Position numbers and translations under genes: made by a program
Assembly: GCA_000827325.1 (NCBI GenBank)
Contig: KN832874.1
Location: 838,067 to 902,066 of the forward strand
DNA length: 64,000 bases
Direction of reading: 5' to 3'
From: Oidiodendron maius Zn
Lineage: Eukaryota; Ascomycota; Leotiomycetes; Myxotrichaceae
Notes under the pieces: model-generated
Database searches by the model: none
Seen by the model: the letters and a program-made list of their open reading frames with translations, nothing else
What the model was told of the DNA's origin: nothing
Shown: positions 32,472 to 42,592 of the stretch, piece by piece
Position numbering within the stretch: position 1 is the first letter of the stretch
Layout: each line of letters starts with the position of its first letter

Positions 32472-33563
32472 ATGTATCGTGCATTGGAATCTGTCCTTGT
32501 TACCGGAGGATGTGGGTTTGTAGGCTACAACATCGTCGCGAAAATCCTTGAAATAGAGTCCACTTGCCAGATCTCTGTCCTCGACCGGCCCTCTTCACTC
32601 CCCCAATTTCCGACCGTGCAGTACTTCGATGTTGATGTGTCGTCCAAAGAGGATGTCATGGCTGCAGTTCGGAAAATACGACCCCGCGTGGTCTTCCATG
32701 CAGCATGCACTTACTCGCTCTCCTTGCCACCTGAGACACACTTCCGCATCAATACCCAAGGAACAGTCAACGTTTTAAAAGCTGTTCAGACGCTCGGCAT
32801 CACCAAGGCATTCATCTATCATTCAAGTTCGTCAGTCATAGAGGACGGAGTGTCGTCGTTCGTCAACGCCTCAGAAGATTTCCCGGTGCTCCTTCCCCCA
32901 GAGCAGAAATTCCCGTATCCTCACTCTAAAGCCATCGCGGAAAATTACGTGCTATCTTCGAATCGCAAACACGGTATCTTAACCATGTCTATCAGGCCCA
33001 CGGGAGCCTTCGGTGAAGCTGACACAGAAATGACGCAGAGGTTACTTGCTGTAGCTCGGAGCGGCAGAGCAAATGTGCAGATGGGGGATGGGAAAAATCT
33101 GTACGATTTCTTATACATAGGAAACTTAGTACACGCTCAGTTGCTCGCCGCAGATGCTCTATTGGGCTCGCAAGCTTTAACGGGTGGAGACTCCGAGAGT
33201 GAAGAAAAGGTTGACGGGGAAGCCTTTCAGATCACAAACGACGAGACTTGGTTGTTTTGGGACTTCACACGAGCAGTTGCAAAGGAATCAGGTTATCCAG
33301 TGAAGAGAAATGAGATCAAAGTCATTCCAATGTGGGTCGGTATGCTCCTGGCGTTCTTTGCAGAGTGGGCGGTTTGGATACTAAGCTTTGGGCGGAGAGA
33401 GTCGAATTTAACGAGGCACGGGGTTCGATATAGCAGTCTGACAAGAACATTCAATATCAATAAAGCGAAGAAGAGATTGGGCTATCGTCCCCTCTTTAGT
33501 ATGCATGAGGGGCTGCAGAGGACTGTGAAGTGGTTTGTTGAAAATGAACAGAAAACTAAGTAG
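32472..33563 (+). CDS. 3-beta-hydroxysteroid dehydrogenase / sterol-4-alpha-carboxylate 3-dehydrogenase-like
   Basis: A single exon encodes 363 residues. The N-terminal Rossmann motif VLVTGGCGFVGYNIVAK binds NAD(P). VVFHAACTYS and INTQGTVNVLKA follow, and YPHSKAIAENYVL holds the catalytic YxxxK. SIRPTGAFGEADTEM, NLYDFLYIGNLVHAQLLAAD and AFQITNDETWLFWDFTRAV complete the extended-SDR 3-beta-HSD pattern. A hydrophobic segment near the C-terminus (WVGMLLAFFAEWAVWIL) may anchor it in the endoplasmic reticulum membrane, as in ERG26-type enzymes. It could act in ergosterol C4 demethylation, or on another steroid or terpenoid. The single copy seen here gives no cluster context to choose. The gene looks whole. 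Confidence 0.85.
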   Translation: MYRALESVLVTGGCGFVGYNIVAKILEIESTCQISVLDRPSSLPQFPTVQYFDVDVSSKEDVMAAVRKIRPRVVFHAACTYSLSLPPETHFRINTQGTVNVLKAVQTLGITKAFIYHSSSSVIEDGVSSFVNASEDFPVLLPPEQKFPYPHSKAIAENYVLSSNRKHGILTMSIRPTGAFGEADTEMTQRLLAVARSGRANVQMGDGKNLYDFLYIGNLVHAQLLAADALLGSQALTGGDSESEEKVDGEAFQITNDETWLFWDFTRAVAKESGYPVKRNEIKVIPMWVGMLLAFFAEWAVWILSFGRRESNLTRHGVRYSSLTRTFNINKAKKRLGYRPLFSMHEGLQRTVKWFVENEQKTK

Positions 33564-33889
33564 TTGTTGATAAGACAATATAGAGCGCCAGAGGTTGTTT
33601 TGCTCGTAAATTAATATCTTGTTATGTCTGCTGCCCTTCGTAGTCGCCATTTGTAATTCTCAGGTTAATTCAGATTTCCACATCAGCCTGATTGGGCTCC
33701 TCGGCATTGTTGCATCCCCTTCGGCATACCTTCTTCCCCTCGCTCCCACTTTGCGAACCTGACCGATTTGTCAAACGCATTGATCTGGACCATCGCGGTC
33801 TATTTAATGTGCGTGGACTCCAACCTAACGGGAGGACTAAGTAAACTCGTCGGCTCAGTCAAAGCACCACAAGCAGAATAGATATCACA

Positions 33890-34854
33890 ATGTCGAAGCG
33901 CCTTTTAAACAAAGTTGCTGTTATCACCGGCTCCTCATCCGGGCTGGGCCGCGCCATTGCAACCCTGTATTCGCAAGAAGGCGCAAAGGTCGTATGTTCC
34001 GACTTGGCGCCTTCAGCTCGTGAACTGGTTCCGACAGAAGCTGAGACCAATACCCATGAACTTATCCAGAAATCCGGCGGCGATGCTGTCTTCGTTAAGA
34101 CAGATGTTAGTCAGGCGAAAGATATGGAGGCTCTCATTCAAGCGGCTGTGGACAAATTCGGCCGGCTGGACATGTGAGACTTACCTCTTCGATGAAGCTG
34201 CGTCTAACATATTTAGATTAGTTAATAATGCTGGTGTTGCGTTAGAGGCTCGCCGACCAGGTCCATGCCATCTGACTGACGAGGAAATGTGGGACACGAC
34301 GATGAATGTCAACGCCAAGTCGGTCTTCCTGGGCTGCAAGTACGGGACGAAACAGATGCTAAAGCAACAGCCGCACCTATCAGGCGATCGTGGTTGGATT
34401 ATCAATATGTCCTCGATAATGGGAATTATAGCCTCTAATGATCATCGCAAGTATTGCTCGTTGTATTTATATCATGCGGTCTAACAATGGACTCAGCCTC
34501 ATACTGCGCGTCGAAGGGAGCGGTCAGTAACTTGACGCGACAAGTGGCAATGGATTACGCAAAATATAGGATTCATGTTAATGCTCTTTGTCCTGGATGT
34601 AAGTCAAGAGAACTTCTCCTACAAGAAGCCAGAAACTGTGACGGTCTAACTACCCAGCAGACACACAAACCGCCATTTTTGCTGAGACTACGAGCCACAT
34701 GACGCCATTTGAAGTCTTGCAACGCCGCCACCCATTCAATGGCCCGGGATTCCCAAGCGACATTGCGAAGATGGCCGTTGTCCTCGCCAGTGATGATGTT
34801 AGCTGGGTTACGGGAGTATGTCTGCCTGTGGATGGGGGATACACAGCTCGATAG
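33890..34854 (+). CDS. Short-chain dehydrogenase/reductase, one splice junction unresolved
   Basis: The start [20 protein letters not shown] gives the classical SDR TGxxxGxG site; NNAG follows in the second exon, then [19 protein letters not shown] with the catalytic YxxxK, and HVNALCPG. Exon 1 is 33890-34173 with a 43-bp intron to 34216. Exon 2 starts at 34217 ([14 protein letters not shown]). The last intron is 34599-34660, and exon 4 runs 34661-34854 to [17 protein letters not shown]. The exon 2 to exon 3 junction around 34430-34500 is the problem. A GTATTG donor is present at 34451 but no acceptor restores the frame before [10 protein letters not shown]. The gene is either broken there, or uses an unusual splice, or the sequence has an error. 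It is probably a soluble NAD(P)-dependent alcohol/ketone oxidoreductase; the substrate is unknown. Confidence 0.75.
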
Positions 34855-35239
34855 ATGCTGCATCTACCATAAGCCTAGATGAGATAGTATGCACAGCGCA
34901 TAAATCCACGCAATTATACACGCCTATAAGAGCCTTCGTTAAACCACACAGTTAAATCTGTATAATCACTGTACTGTACATACTGTAGGAGCGATATTTG
35001 TATCATTTTATCCCCATAACCCCACTTCATCTCAAACCTGGAGCAGTTAGCGTAGCCGAGGATCGCGGGGTGACTTGGTAGACTTGCCAATATCCGCCTA
35101 ATCTGGCTGGCGCGGATTTAGGGGCTATGTGGCGTAGGATGGCACTTTGCCGAACGATTGTCTTTGCCTTGTAATTTCTCTTAGACGAATTTGCCTGCCT
35201 TCTCCCCGGTCCGCTACCTGGGCGGGCCACTTAGTCAAA
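34855..35239. other. Intergenic, nothing recognised
   Basis: Spans the SDR 3' end and the HET gene 4 promoter. The HET frame is open upstream of 35240 but lacks an ATG-started coding region of family type. Confidence 0.4.
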
Positions 35240-37350
35240 ATGCAGAAAGAAATCACGCTTTCAATTGAAGGTGGGCTTTATTCACGCCTTGATAAAGCTG
35301 CGGACGAGATAAGGCTGGTTACCATCGGGCTTTGCCTGCCTGGGCTTCCCTTACAGTGCAAACTCGAGAAGGTTTCGTTGAAAGACGTTAAACCCAGCTA
35401 TGCTTCGTTTGTGCTCTCCAATGGCCTGGCTGCGCAAACCCCGCGCCAAGCCAAAGAAAGATGGGCTGTATCACCCCGTGGTGCTCGACCTGATACTCCG
35501 CCCAAAGGGGCGAATCAATTTTTCGGAAGTGTCCCGGCCCCAAATCACTACCGCTTCAAGTGGGGAGACTTCGCTGCTCTGTCGTACGTCTGGGGGGATG
35601 AATCAATACGTAGAGATATCATTTTGAATGGCAAGGTGGTATCGATCACTGCAAACCTCGAGGGTGCTTTGCGAGAGCTAGCAGGCGACGATGCTTTCGG
35701 GAGTCGCTACAAGCTCTGGATCGATGCAATATGTATTAACCAAGTCGACGACCAAGAAAGGGCCCATCAAGTCCAGAAAATGAGAGAGATCTACAGCGGT
35801 GCCTGGGCCGTGATCGCATGGGTCGGATGGAGTCGCCCCAGTGCCGACATCAACCACGCTTTTCAGTTCCTCCGGATCCTCGCCTCTCTACAGGGAGACC
35901 AACGAAACCTTGGTAAATTGCAGGCCGAAAGCGGAGAGCCCTCCAGGGGAACATATTTCTGCGCCCTCAATGAGCTGATGAGACAGGAATACTGGTTTCG
36001 ACTTTGGGTTATCCAAGAGCTCATCATGGGGGCATCTTCCACAGTCCTCCGCTATGGGAATCACGTCATCGACTGGAGTACGTTTTGCAAGGGAATTAGT
36101 GTCCTGTATCATGGATCCAACTGGACCATTAAAGACCTAGAGCTACGGCGGGAGCTTAAGTTCAGGGGTATCGGCGAGAATGTAGCGTGGCAGACCCACA
36201 GTATTCACCTTGTCCATATGGACCTCCGCCCGTTGAGTCGTTTCGATGAGGAAGGAACAAACCGAGTCGGCTTCCGTCGTCTTCTTGATATTTCGAATTC
36301 CGCTGACTGTCGCGATGTGCGCGATAAAGTCTTTGCATTGGTAGGGATGATGAACTCCGTTGTCTCAGCAGACATAATGAAAGCTTACGAATTCGAACCC
36401 CCAAGGCTCTTTGCTGCCGTTGCCCGAGCGTTTATTACCCACACAAACACCCTGGAGCCACTACGCCACGGAAACCCTTGGGGTCGTGGACTTGGGACGG
36501 GCGTATACGATTCTCTCGTCCGGAATACAACCTTGTTGCACCGCACTGGGACCCCTTAGATCCAGAACCAGACCCCGACACTATTTACTGCGCCCATGGC
36601 GGGATGCCAGCATCCTACACGTTTTTAAATGACTGGACACTACTTGAATGTAAAGGATTCATATTTGACGAAGTTGTCGGACTAGGTGCCCCTGAGGCGG
36701 GTTACTTCAAGTGGGACAAGCAACGAATTATCCAATGCCCTTCTTGGAGAAGTGCATATGGGGATTCAAAGGCAACAAGTTCGGCTCTCTGGCATACTCT
36801 GCTGCTCTCCATCGTAGCCAAGGGTGAACGTGCCCAGCAGTGTCACTCCGCACTCTTAAGTCTCCCTTCCTCGTTTTTGGCAGCCTTGCCACAATTTCAA
36901 TCAAAAGGATGGGACTGGCTGGTGGGGCAAAGAGGATACTACTTTAAGTGGGAGAAATGGCGATCTGCACATGACTACTTTATGCTCGGGGAGGAGCGAC
37001 TGAGGAGCTTCTTCACAGATATCATCCCACAGGATGCCGAGGAGCTCACATACACGGAAGTCTACCGTAGTTCCCAGAGGGCCGTGCAGCAACGAAGATT
37101 CATGCTGACGAAGAATGGTTATTTCGGATGGGGCCCTGACAACATGTTCGAAACCGATCAGTCAAAAGAACTTAGGGTCGGCGATAAGATCGCCATTTTG
37201 TTTGGCTGCAGCACGCCTCTTGTTATTCGACCAGCGGGTGACAAGTTCGAGGTCGTGGGTGAAGCGTACGTGCAGGGCTTCATGGACGGAGAAGCACTCG
37301 TTCTTATGGAGTCAGGGGCTTGTTACATACAACCTTTCATATTTCGTTAA
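35240..37350 (+). pseudogene. HET-domain protein, gene 4, with one frameshift
   Basis: From ATG 35240 (MQKEITLSIEGGLYSRLDKA) the frame carries a complete HET domain: FAALSYVWGDES, LWIDAICINQVDDQERAHQV, MREIYSGAWAVIAWVGWS, YWFRLWVIQELIMGAS and CRDVRDKVFALVGMM. It stops at 36557-36559. The expected C-terminal half continues in another frame from about 36478 (SWTWDGRIRFSRPEYN) to 37350, with WTLLECKGFIFDEVVG, RRFMLTKNGYFGWGPDNM, VGDKIAILFGCSTPLVIR and FEVVGEAYVQGFMDGEAL. The normal sequence at this point is a tryptophan-rich PSW..DW motif, so a one-base change near 36465-36480, close to a CCCTTGGGG run, explains the shift. The intact first part could still make a truncated HET-domain protein. 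A sequencing error in the homopolymer run is the main alternative. Confidence 0.85.
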
Positions 37351-38360
37351 CAACAATTCAGAGTTACGAGTATGTTCTACTTTGGCGATACACATAACCA
37401 CACGCTCAGCACAGGTTTTATTTTGTAAGATAAAATACGCTGTAATTAACTTAAGTTACTGCCCTCTAGTACTAAGTAACTAGGGACCTTTGATCGCTTG
37501 ATTGGGGGTACTAGCCTATGTGGCAACGTCGTAACACAGTACTCTCTTGGTACTATAGGGCTAACAAAAACTTCTTAGCATTGTGACGAGACTTGGACAT
37601 CTAGATCCTACCCTTCTATGAGTTTGAAGGGCGAAAAGAGCTTGATAGTGGCACTGTGGGTTCAGTGGTCTTTTTATACTATGAAAAGAGGCTCTTCGTA
37701 AATTATAGGAGCGGCGACGACGCGATTGCAATTTTTGGAGTAAGCGGGCTAGGAGTGTTCGGGAGGGGACAAACAAGATAACTAACATAAAACTATGAGA
37801 AATATCAATGCGTTTTACGGAATCAGAGCTGCTTAAATTTAAAGTACCTATATTTGGTCTTGTTACGGAGTACGTCTCTCGACGTAGGGACAGACGTCAT
37901 TAAAGATGTCAAAGACACATTTCAGAAAGAGTATAGTTGTTCGACAACAATTGTCTCAGAGTAGTAACAGTGTGGTTGTTTTCTTTTTGGTCCTCAAAGT
38001 ATGCCTATATTCATAACGACCCACATATCGATTCTCTTTTCCCGGCCCTTCGCCTTTGCAAATAGAAGAGAATGAGACTGATAATCTTCATAAGAGCTAT
38101 GAATTGACTAAATGAGGTAAAGTAAAACATAATATTATGCCGATTTCCTCCTAAACAAATGAGAGGAGCGTAATCAGATAACCCCCTGCTAGTTGTGGCA
38201 AGCGACTGCTTGTGGTCACGTAGTGATGTCACGCATTAACCGCCAAAAGTAGTCCTAAAGCCCCTAATTTCTAGCGATTCTTCGCAACGATCCACTAATA
38301 TCATTTTACTTTTATTCGCTTATAGGAAAAAATAAGCAATTCCAGGATAACAATCATGAA
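37351..38360. other. Intergenic, nothing recognised
   Basis: AT-rich with short frames. A plus-strand stretch of CTAGTACTAAGTAACTAGGG near 37470 is partly palindromic. No gene or repeat family was recognised. Confidence 0.4.
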
Positions 38361-38441
38361 GGCACGGTGGCTGAGTGGTTAAAGCGATTGACTAGAAATC
38401 AATTTCCTTCGGGAGCGTAGGTTCGAATCCTGCCCGTGTCG
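38361..38441 (+). tRNA. tRNA-Ser (anticodon AGA)
   Basis: The sequence folds as a class II tRNA. The acceptor strands GGCACGG (38361-38367) and CCGTGTC pair over 7 bp with one G-T, and a G discriminator follows. The D arm has GGCTGAGTGGTTAAAGC. The anticodon loop CTAGAAA is closed by ATTGA/TCAAT and gives AGA at 38394-38396. A long variable arm (CCTTCGGG region) is typical of serine, leucine and tyrosine tRNAs. The T arm contains GGTTCGAATCC. Both internal RNA polymerase III promoter boxes are present, and no intron is seen. It should read UCU/UCC-type serine codons after A-to-I editing of the anticodon. Confidence 0.95.
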
Positions 38442-38452
38442 AAGTATTTCAA

Positions 38453-38462
38453 TTTTTTTTTT
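38453..38462 (+). terminator. RNA polymerase III terminator of tRNA-Ser
   Basis: A run of ten T residues starts 12 bases after the tRNA end, as expected for Pol III termination. Confidence 0.85.
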
Positions 38463-38469
38463 CCGGATC

Positions 38470-40514
38470 TTAATATATTTTATTAACTGGAAATACACTT
38501 ACAATTCTCTAAAGGAAGAGTAGATTATTAGTAACTATTCGCTTAAGACATGAACTCTGTATCCTAGCCGAGCTAACATGTCTTCTTTTTTTTAGACGAG
38601 ACTTATGTGCACCTTGCATTGGCTAAGTTAGAAAATGATTTAGTAGTGGCAAAGCAACTGTGAGGCATCTTGTCAGATATTACGTGTATTAAGGGAAAGG
38701 GCAACCCTTTCTAGTTATATTACATGTGGATCCACCTAGAAGAGTCTCCTTAGTCACATGCCCGGTGGCCTAAGGCACCACAATTTGTTGGGATGGACGA
38801 ACAGCGGACTGGAATATCGTGTCGATCTGGCTCCATGTGAAAGATACACTGTTATCAACAGGTATCGTTGTCATTCCTCTTTTGCAGTCCTCCGAAACGC
38901 AATACCGACTAGGTGTAATATATATCCCTGGTTGATGTATTGACCATCAAGGGCTTAAATCAGGATTATTAACAATTTTCTTGCACCTTGTATACTTAAG
39001 TATAAATATATAGTTATCAAAAGTGCTATACTATAAGTCCTAGTATAATAAATAGACGTTTTGAAGCATATACTGTTGGCGGATTAAGATGCAGTACAAG
39101 ATCCATCTAAGGGGCTCGGGTTCTGTAGAAGGAATTAGAACCGCAGTTTCTTGTAAAGCCTTAATAACATCAGTAAACGAATCAATTAGGCGACGGAAGA
39201 GGATATAGAATTGTCCCTGGAACCACTCAAAAAGTTCTGACAGCATGTCTATAGGAATTTGCCAGACTATCGAGGAATTTTTGTCTAGATCAAGTAGTGC
39301 TCTATAAGCTGGTTCTATTAATTGTTGCAGGAACACATTACTGTAAGGCTTAGCAAAAAGGAAGGTCGACCAGGCTAGACCAGGCTCCTGCCTCAGCTTC
39401 TTACGCTTGGTCACTGCATTCGTCAAAGAGAGTTGTGTCGGGAATTTGCTTCTTCTTTATCAGTATCTGCTTAAAGACCCTGAGCTCTATTTACTGAGAA
39501 ACATTTGGTATATACCTGTACTACTTCCTCTAAAGGAAGTGACCCTCTATAAAAGGCACTGTATTATTGACTATAAGTATAGTAGCTTGTATAATTATCT
39601 CTTGTTGTTTAGTGATAAAACTACTATGTTTTTAATAAAATATATAGTATAGTTTCGTATACAAGGACAAGCTTAAGACCCTTATATTCTCCCTATAAGA
39701 TCGCCATATCAATATCATATATCTATTAAAACCGTATCTAGGCTTTAACACTATAAATTATCTCGACTTTTTCCTAGGATGACTCGCTAATATCCTGTAT
39801 AAATCGTTCATGATAAAGCAGCACTTGAGCAGGGTGCTTTTCGATTCCCTTGGAATTAATATCTCTTCTATAGATATGATTATATATAAGCATATCAGAG
39901 GTGTATACGTTTCCCATGACTATAGCGATACAGCCATTAGTTTGATCCGCTATCTCGCTATTTTCTGGATTTGCTGTTGTCCAAGACGGTTGGTTTAGGC
40001 GATGGGCTAAAGGAGACTGTAAGGAGCCTGATGGTTTAACGAGGTATTTGCCGTCTTGGCCTATATCTTTGCCCCAGGTATAGGGCTCCTCTGCCCGGAA
40101 TCTTTCGAAAGAAGAGGCTAGATCCGTTATTGGCCGAGGGATTGGCGGGATTGGAAAAAGAGGAAGGGTTGGAGGACTGATGGGGAGGATGGTGGGGTAA
40201 ATTGTCAATTAGGTTGGCAGTGGTACCCTGGTGTAGCCACCATTGTCGGAAATGGACCCCGCTAAAATATTTAACTAAAAAACTCGCGACGCCCAATTCG
40301 CTTCTACTGTAGTGAGTTCAGATTAGATTGCGAGTCAAGTACTAGATTCAGTGAAAAATACACTGTAAAGTAGTGGGCATGCGTTGCAAATTTAGTACGT
40401 CTTCAATAACTAAATTTAGTAGATTTTCTTTTTGCAGAGATGAGAATTTGTTGATGGCCCTCGACCAGTAAGGAATGCTGGCTAGCTCGCCCTGCCTTGA
40501 TTTCTGGTCGCTGC
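38470..40514. other. Decayed, unidentified coding-like DNA (minus strand) and AT-rich spacer
   Basis: Minus-strand frames at 39040-39426 (PGLAWSTFLFAKPYSNVFLQ) and 39774-40208 (PYTWGKDIGQDGKYLVKPSG) have coding-like composition, with AT-rich gaps of TATAGTA type between them. I recognise no domain. Their setting, just beside MITE copies, suggests the remains of a repeated element or a RIP-affected gene. 38470-39030 holds nothing I can name. Confidence 0.35.
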
Positions 40515-40791
40515 TTGCATTGCAATTTTAGTTTAGACCAAGACGAGTAATCCCGCCATGCACCGCAACTCCAAGGCAGACGGTGCACTGCAATTTTAGT
40601 GTAGATGAAGACGAGTGATCCCGCACGGCAATTTGAAGGGCAGACGGGAGGACGAAAACTACCTCCGGGCGTACGCTGCATGGAGAGGACAGCACTGTTC
40701 GCCGAATCCGTTCACCGACTCGACACCACCAGACTGTCTGTCCGCCTAAGGCAGAAGCGAAGCCCTTGTACGCACTAAAAATGCAGTGCAA
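40515..40791. mobile_element. MITE family B, nested pair
   Basis: Two left ends lie in a row, TTGCATTGCAATTTTAG near 40515 and GTGCACTGCAATTTTAG near 40583. They share one right end, CACTAAAAATGCAGTGCAA, ending at 40791. Inverted ends of about 18 bp (TTGCACTGCAWTTTTAG) define the family. The inside contains CGCCTAAGGCAGAAGCGAAG, shared with the copies at 31.7, 45.1 and 47.8 kb. GGTGC flanks the inner copy on both sides (40582 and 40792), a possible target duplication. Confidence 0.7.
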
Positions 40792-40934
40792 GGTGCGTCA
40801 ATTTGAAGACGTACGACAGCCCAGTTCCCGATATAGCTAAATCTGCGAGCCCAGCCAGGAAACGTGCCGAAAAATCCAAACTTCTGTGACTCCAACACCT
40901 GAGCCTGGAGTGATCCATTTTCTTCGAGAAACCG

Positions 40935-41207
40935 TTGTTTTTTTTAGCCAATGATTGCGCCACGAAATTGAGCAGGAGGTTGGCTGGTGTGCAGTTTCTT
41001 GGACTTGCGGCGACCCTTGAGACAACATTGGGACCTTTCGAAGGCGGAAATACACTTGAAGTATTGTTGAAGAGCTTTGCAGCCGATACGACCCTTTTGC
41101 CAACAGCAAGGCAGTTGAAGGACTTATTAGCAAGCCTGGAGGCTAGATGCCAACTATGCGGATTCGCAGATACTGTCGTTGGCTGGTATGTCATGCTTCG
41201 TCAATAA
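40935..41207 (+). pseudogene. Fragment of an uncharacterised protein gene
   Basis: The frame MFFLANDCATKLSRRLAGVQ, LGPFEGGNTLEVLLKSFAAD, TTLLPTARQLKDLLASLEAR and CGFADTVVGWYVMLRQ has strong coding character and ends in a regular stop. I recall similar uncharacterised fungal proteins but no named domain. Its upstream part is cut off by the MITE B copies that end at 40791, so it is probably the tail of an older gene. It could also be the last exon of a spliced gene whose earlier exons I could not find. Confidence 0.4.
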
Positions 41208-41829
41208 CCTGCGACATATTTGCTGTAGGGCAAATAGTTCGTGACAGATTCAAGTGTGGGGCGACTTACTTAGCACGCTTAGCGCATTCAGGATCCCTCT
41301 AGCCACTGGATTAGTATCATAAAGAGAATAGGGCACTTAATGTCCATCCCAGCAAGCGAAAGACCCTACTCACGAAAGATTCACCTCCAAAATCAATCGT
41401 CATCCTTCACATTCCGATATTTAAGCCTGAAAGGTAGATCAGTGTGGCTTAAGGCATCTGTTTTCACTTACTTACTCATAGATTCCTAAGGTCGCGCCAT
41501 TACTCTCCAATACCACTTCGAATGCTCGCGCATTTTGATTGCGCTTGGTCGGATCCGGTGCAATAGAGTCAAATATGTCTTGGATAGAACAAAAACCTAT
41601 ACAAATCACGCGAGCTCTAAAGAGGAACCGTTTCTCTTCAGAAAATTATATAATCTGGGTCTATTGTGGCCTCGCGGAGATTTTACATCGTAGAAGACTG
41701 GCTGATCGAATTAGGGTTCCAACTGACGATCGTACAGAAAGGCTGTGGAAATACTAGCACAAGACTGAAGCCCAGTAATTACGTGCACGTTTTCGAAGCA
41801 ATACAACCTGGATCAGGCATTCATGATTA
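41208..41829. other. Intergenic, nothing recognised
   Basis: Short frames on the plus strand (for example 41539-41757) show no family motif. Confidence 0.4.
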
Positions 41830-42004
41830 CAGTAGAACCTCGCTATAAGAATACCACCACTGAGACCCCGAAATCATAAGAATATAGCCAGGTATTCTTA
41901 TATAGAGGTCTTTTTTGGCCTGTTTAAAAAGATTAGGACCCAAGAATGTATTCTTATTGGCCAGGTATTCTTTTGCAGAGTATTCTTATATAGGGGTTCT
42001 ACTG
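41830..42004. mobile_element. Tc1/mariner-type MITE (pogo/Tigger-like ends)
   Basis: A 175-bp element begins CAGTAGAACCTCGCTATAAG and ends with the inverse CTTATATAGGGGTTCTACTG. It is flanked by TA on both sides (41828-41829 and 42005-42006). The inverted ends are about 27 bp and the inside also has pieces of the same motif (TATTCTTAT). The CAGTAGAACC end and TA target site are typical of pogo/Tigger-like elements. Non-coding. Confidence 0.85.
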
Positions 42005-42006
42005 TA

Positions 42007-42592
42007 GCGTGCTAGATACTCGAGACCCGTCGAGACACGTGCACGCTATGATCAATCAACAACCAGCAGCTAGTAAACGCCAATCGCGCAATATATCGGG
42101 CATCAACATTGAGAACGAAGGCATGTGATGTTAGGCGCCACGGAGTCGCAGCTCTGCTCAGTTGGCTGTTATCTCCATATAGCAAATATATCACCGGAAC
42201 AGTGCAGGGCATGGCCGGTGGTTGGTGACTGGTGGCTGGAATTGCTAGAAAGATCGCAAAAGATTGTTATCGATCTTGATTCGTCACATCATTTGCCCTG
42301 CCTGTTTATGATATGAGTGATGAGCACATCGCGTGTGGTGTGAGAGTCAGACTTCCTCTTCACGGCAGCTTTCAGACATCATTCGATTCTCAAGATTCCC
42401 AAACGATTAGCACGGCGGTGACTCCACTGTGAGGTCCTTGATAAATGCCAGGACAGGTTTATTTTCGATCGTGAGAACACATAAGAAAGTGCCGCAGACT
42501 TGTCCAAAATTTATTGAGTTTGTTCTCTACAGCTGACCCCTTATATAGCCAAAACGTCGTGCTCTTTACATATGTGTTGAGAAGAAGGGGTA
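42007..42592. other. Intergenic, nothing recognised
   Basis: Lies downstream of the kinase-like gene. No repeat or gene recognised. Confidence 0.4.

Noticed and set aside
15532-37350. A secondary-metabolite cluster built on the bZIP, hydrolase, SDR and 3-beta-HSD genes
   Set aside because: There is no intact core enzyme nearby, the genes are spread between HET and CAZyme genes, and the only PKS piece is 20 kb away and broken.
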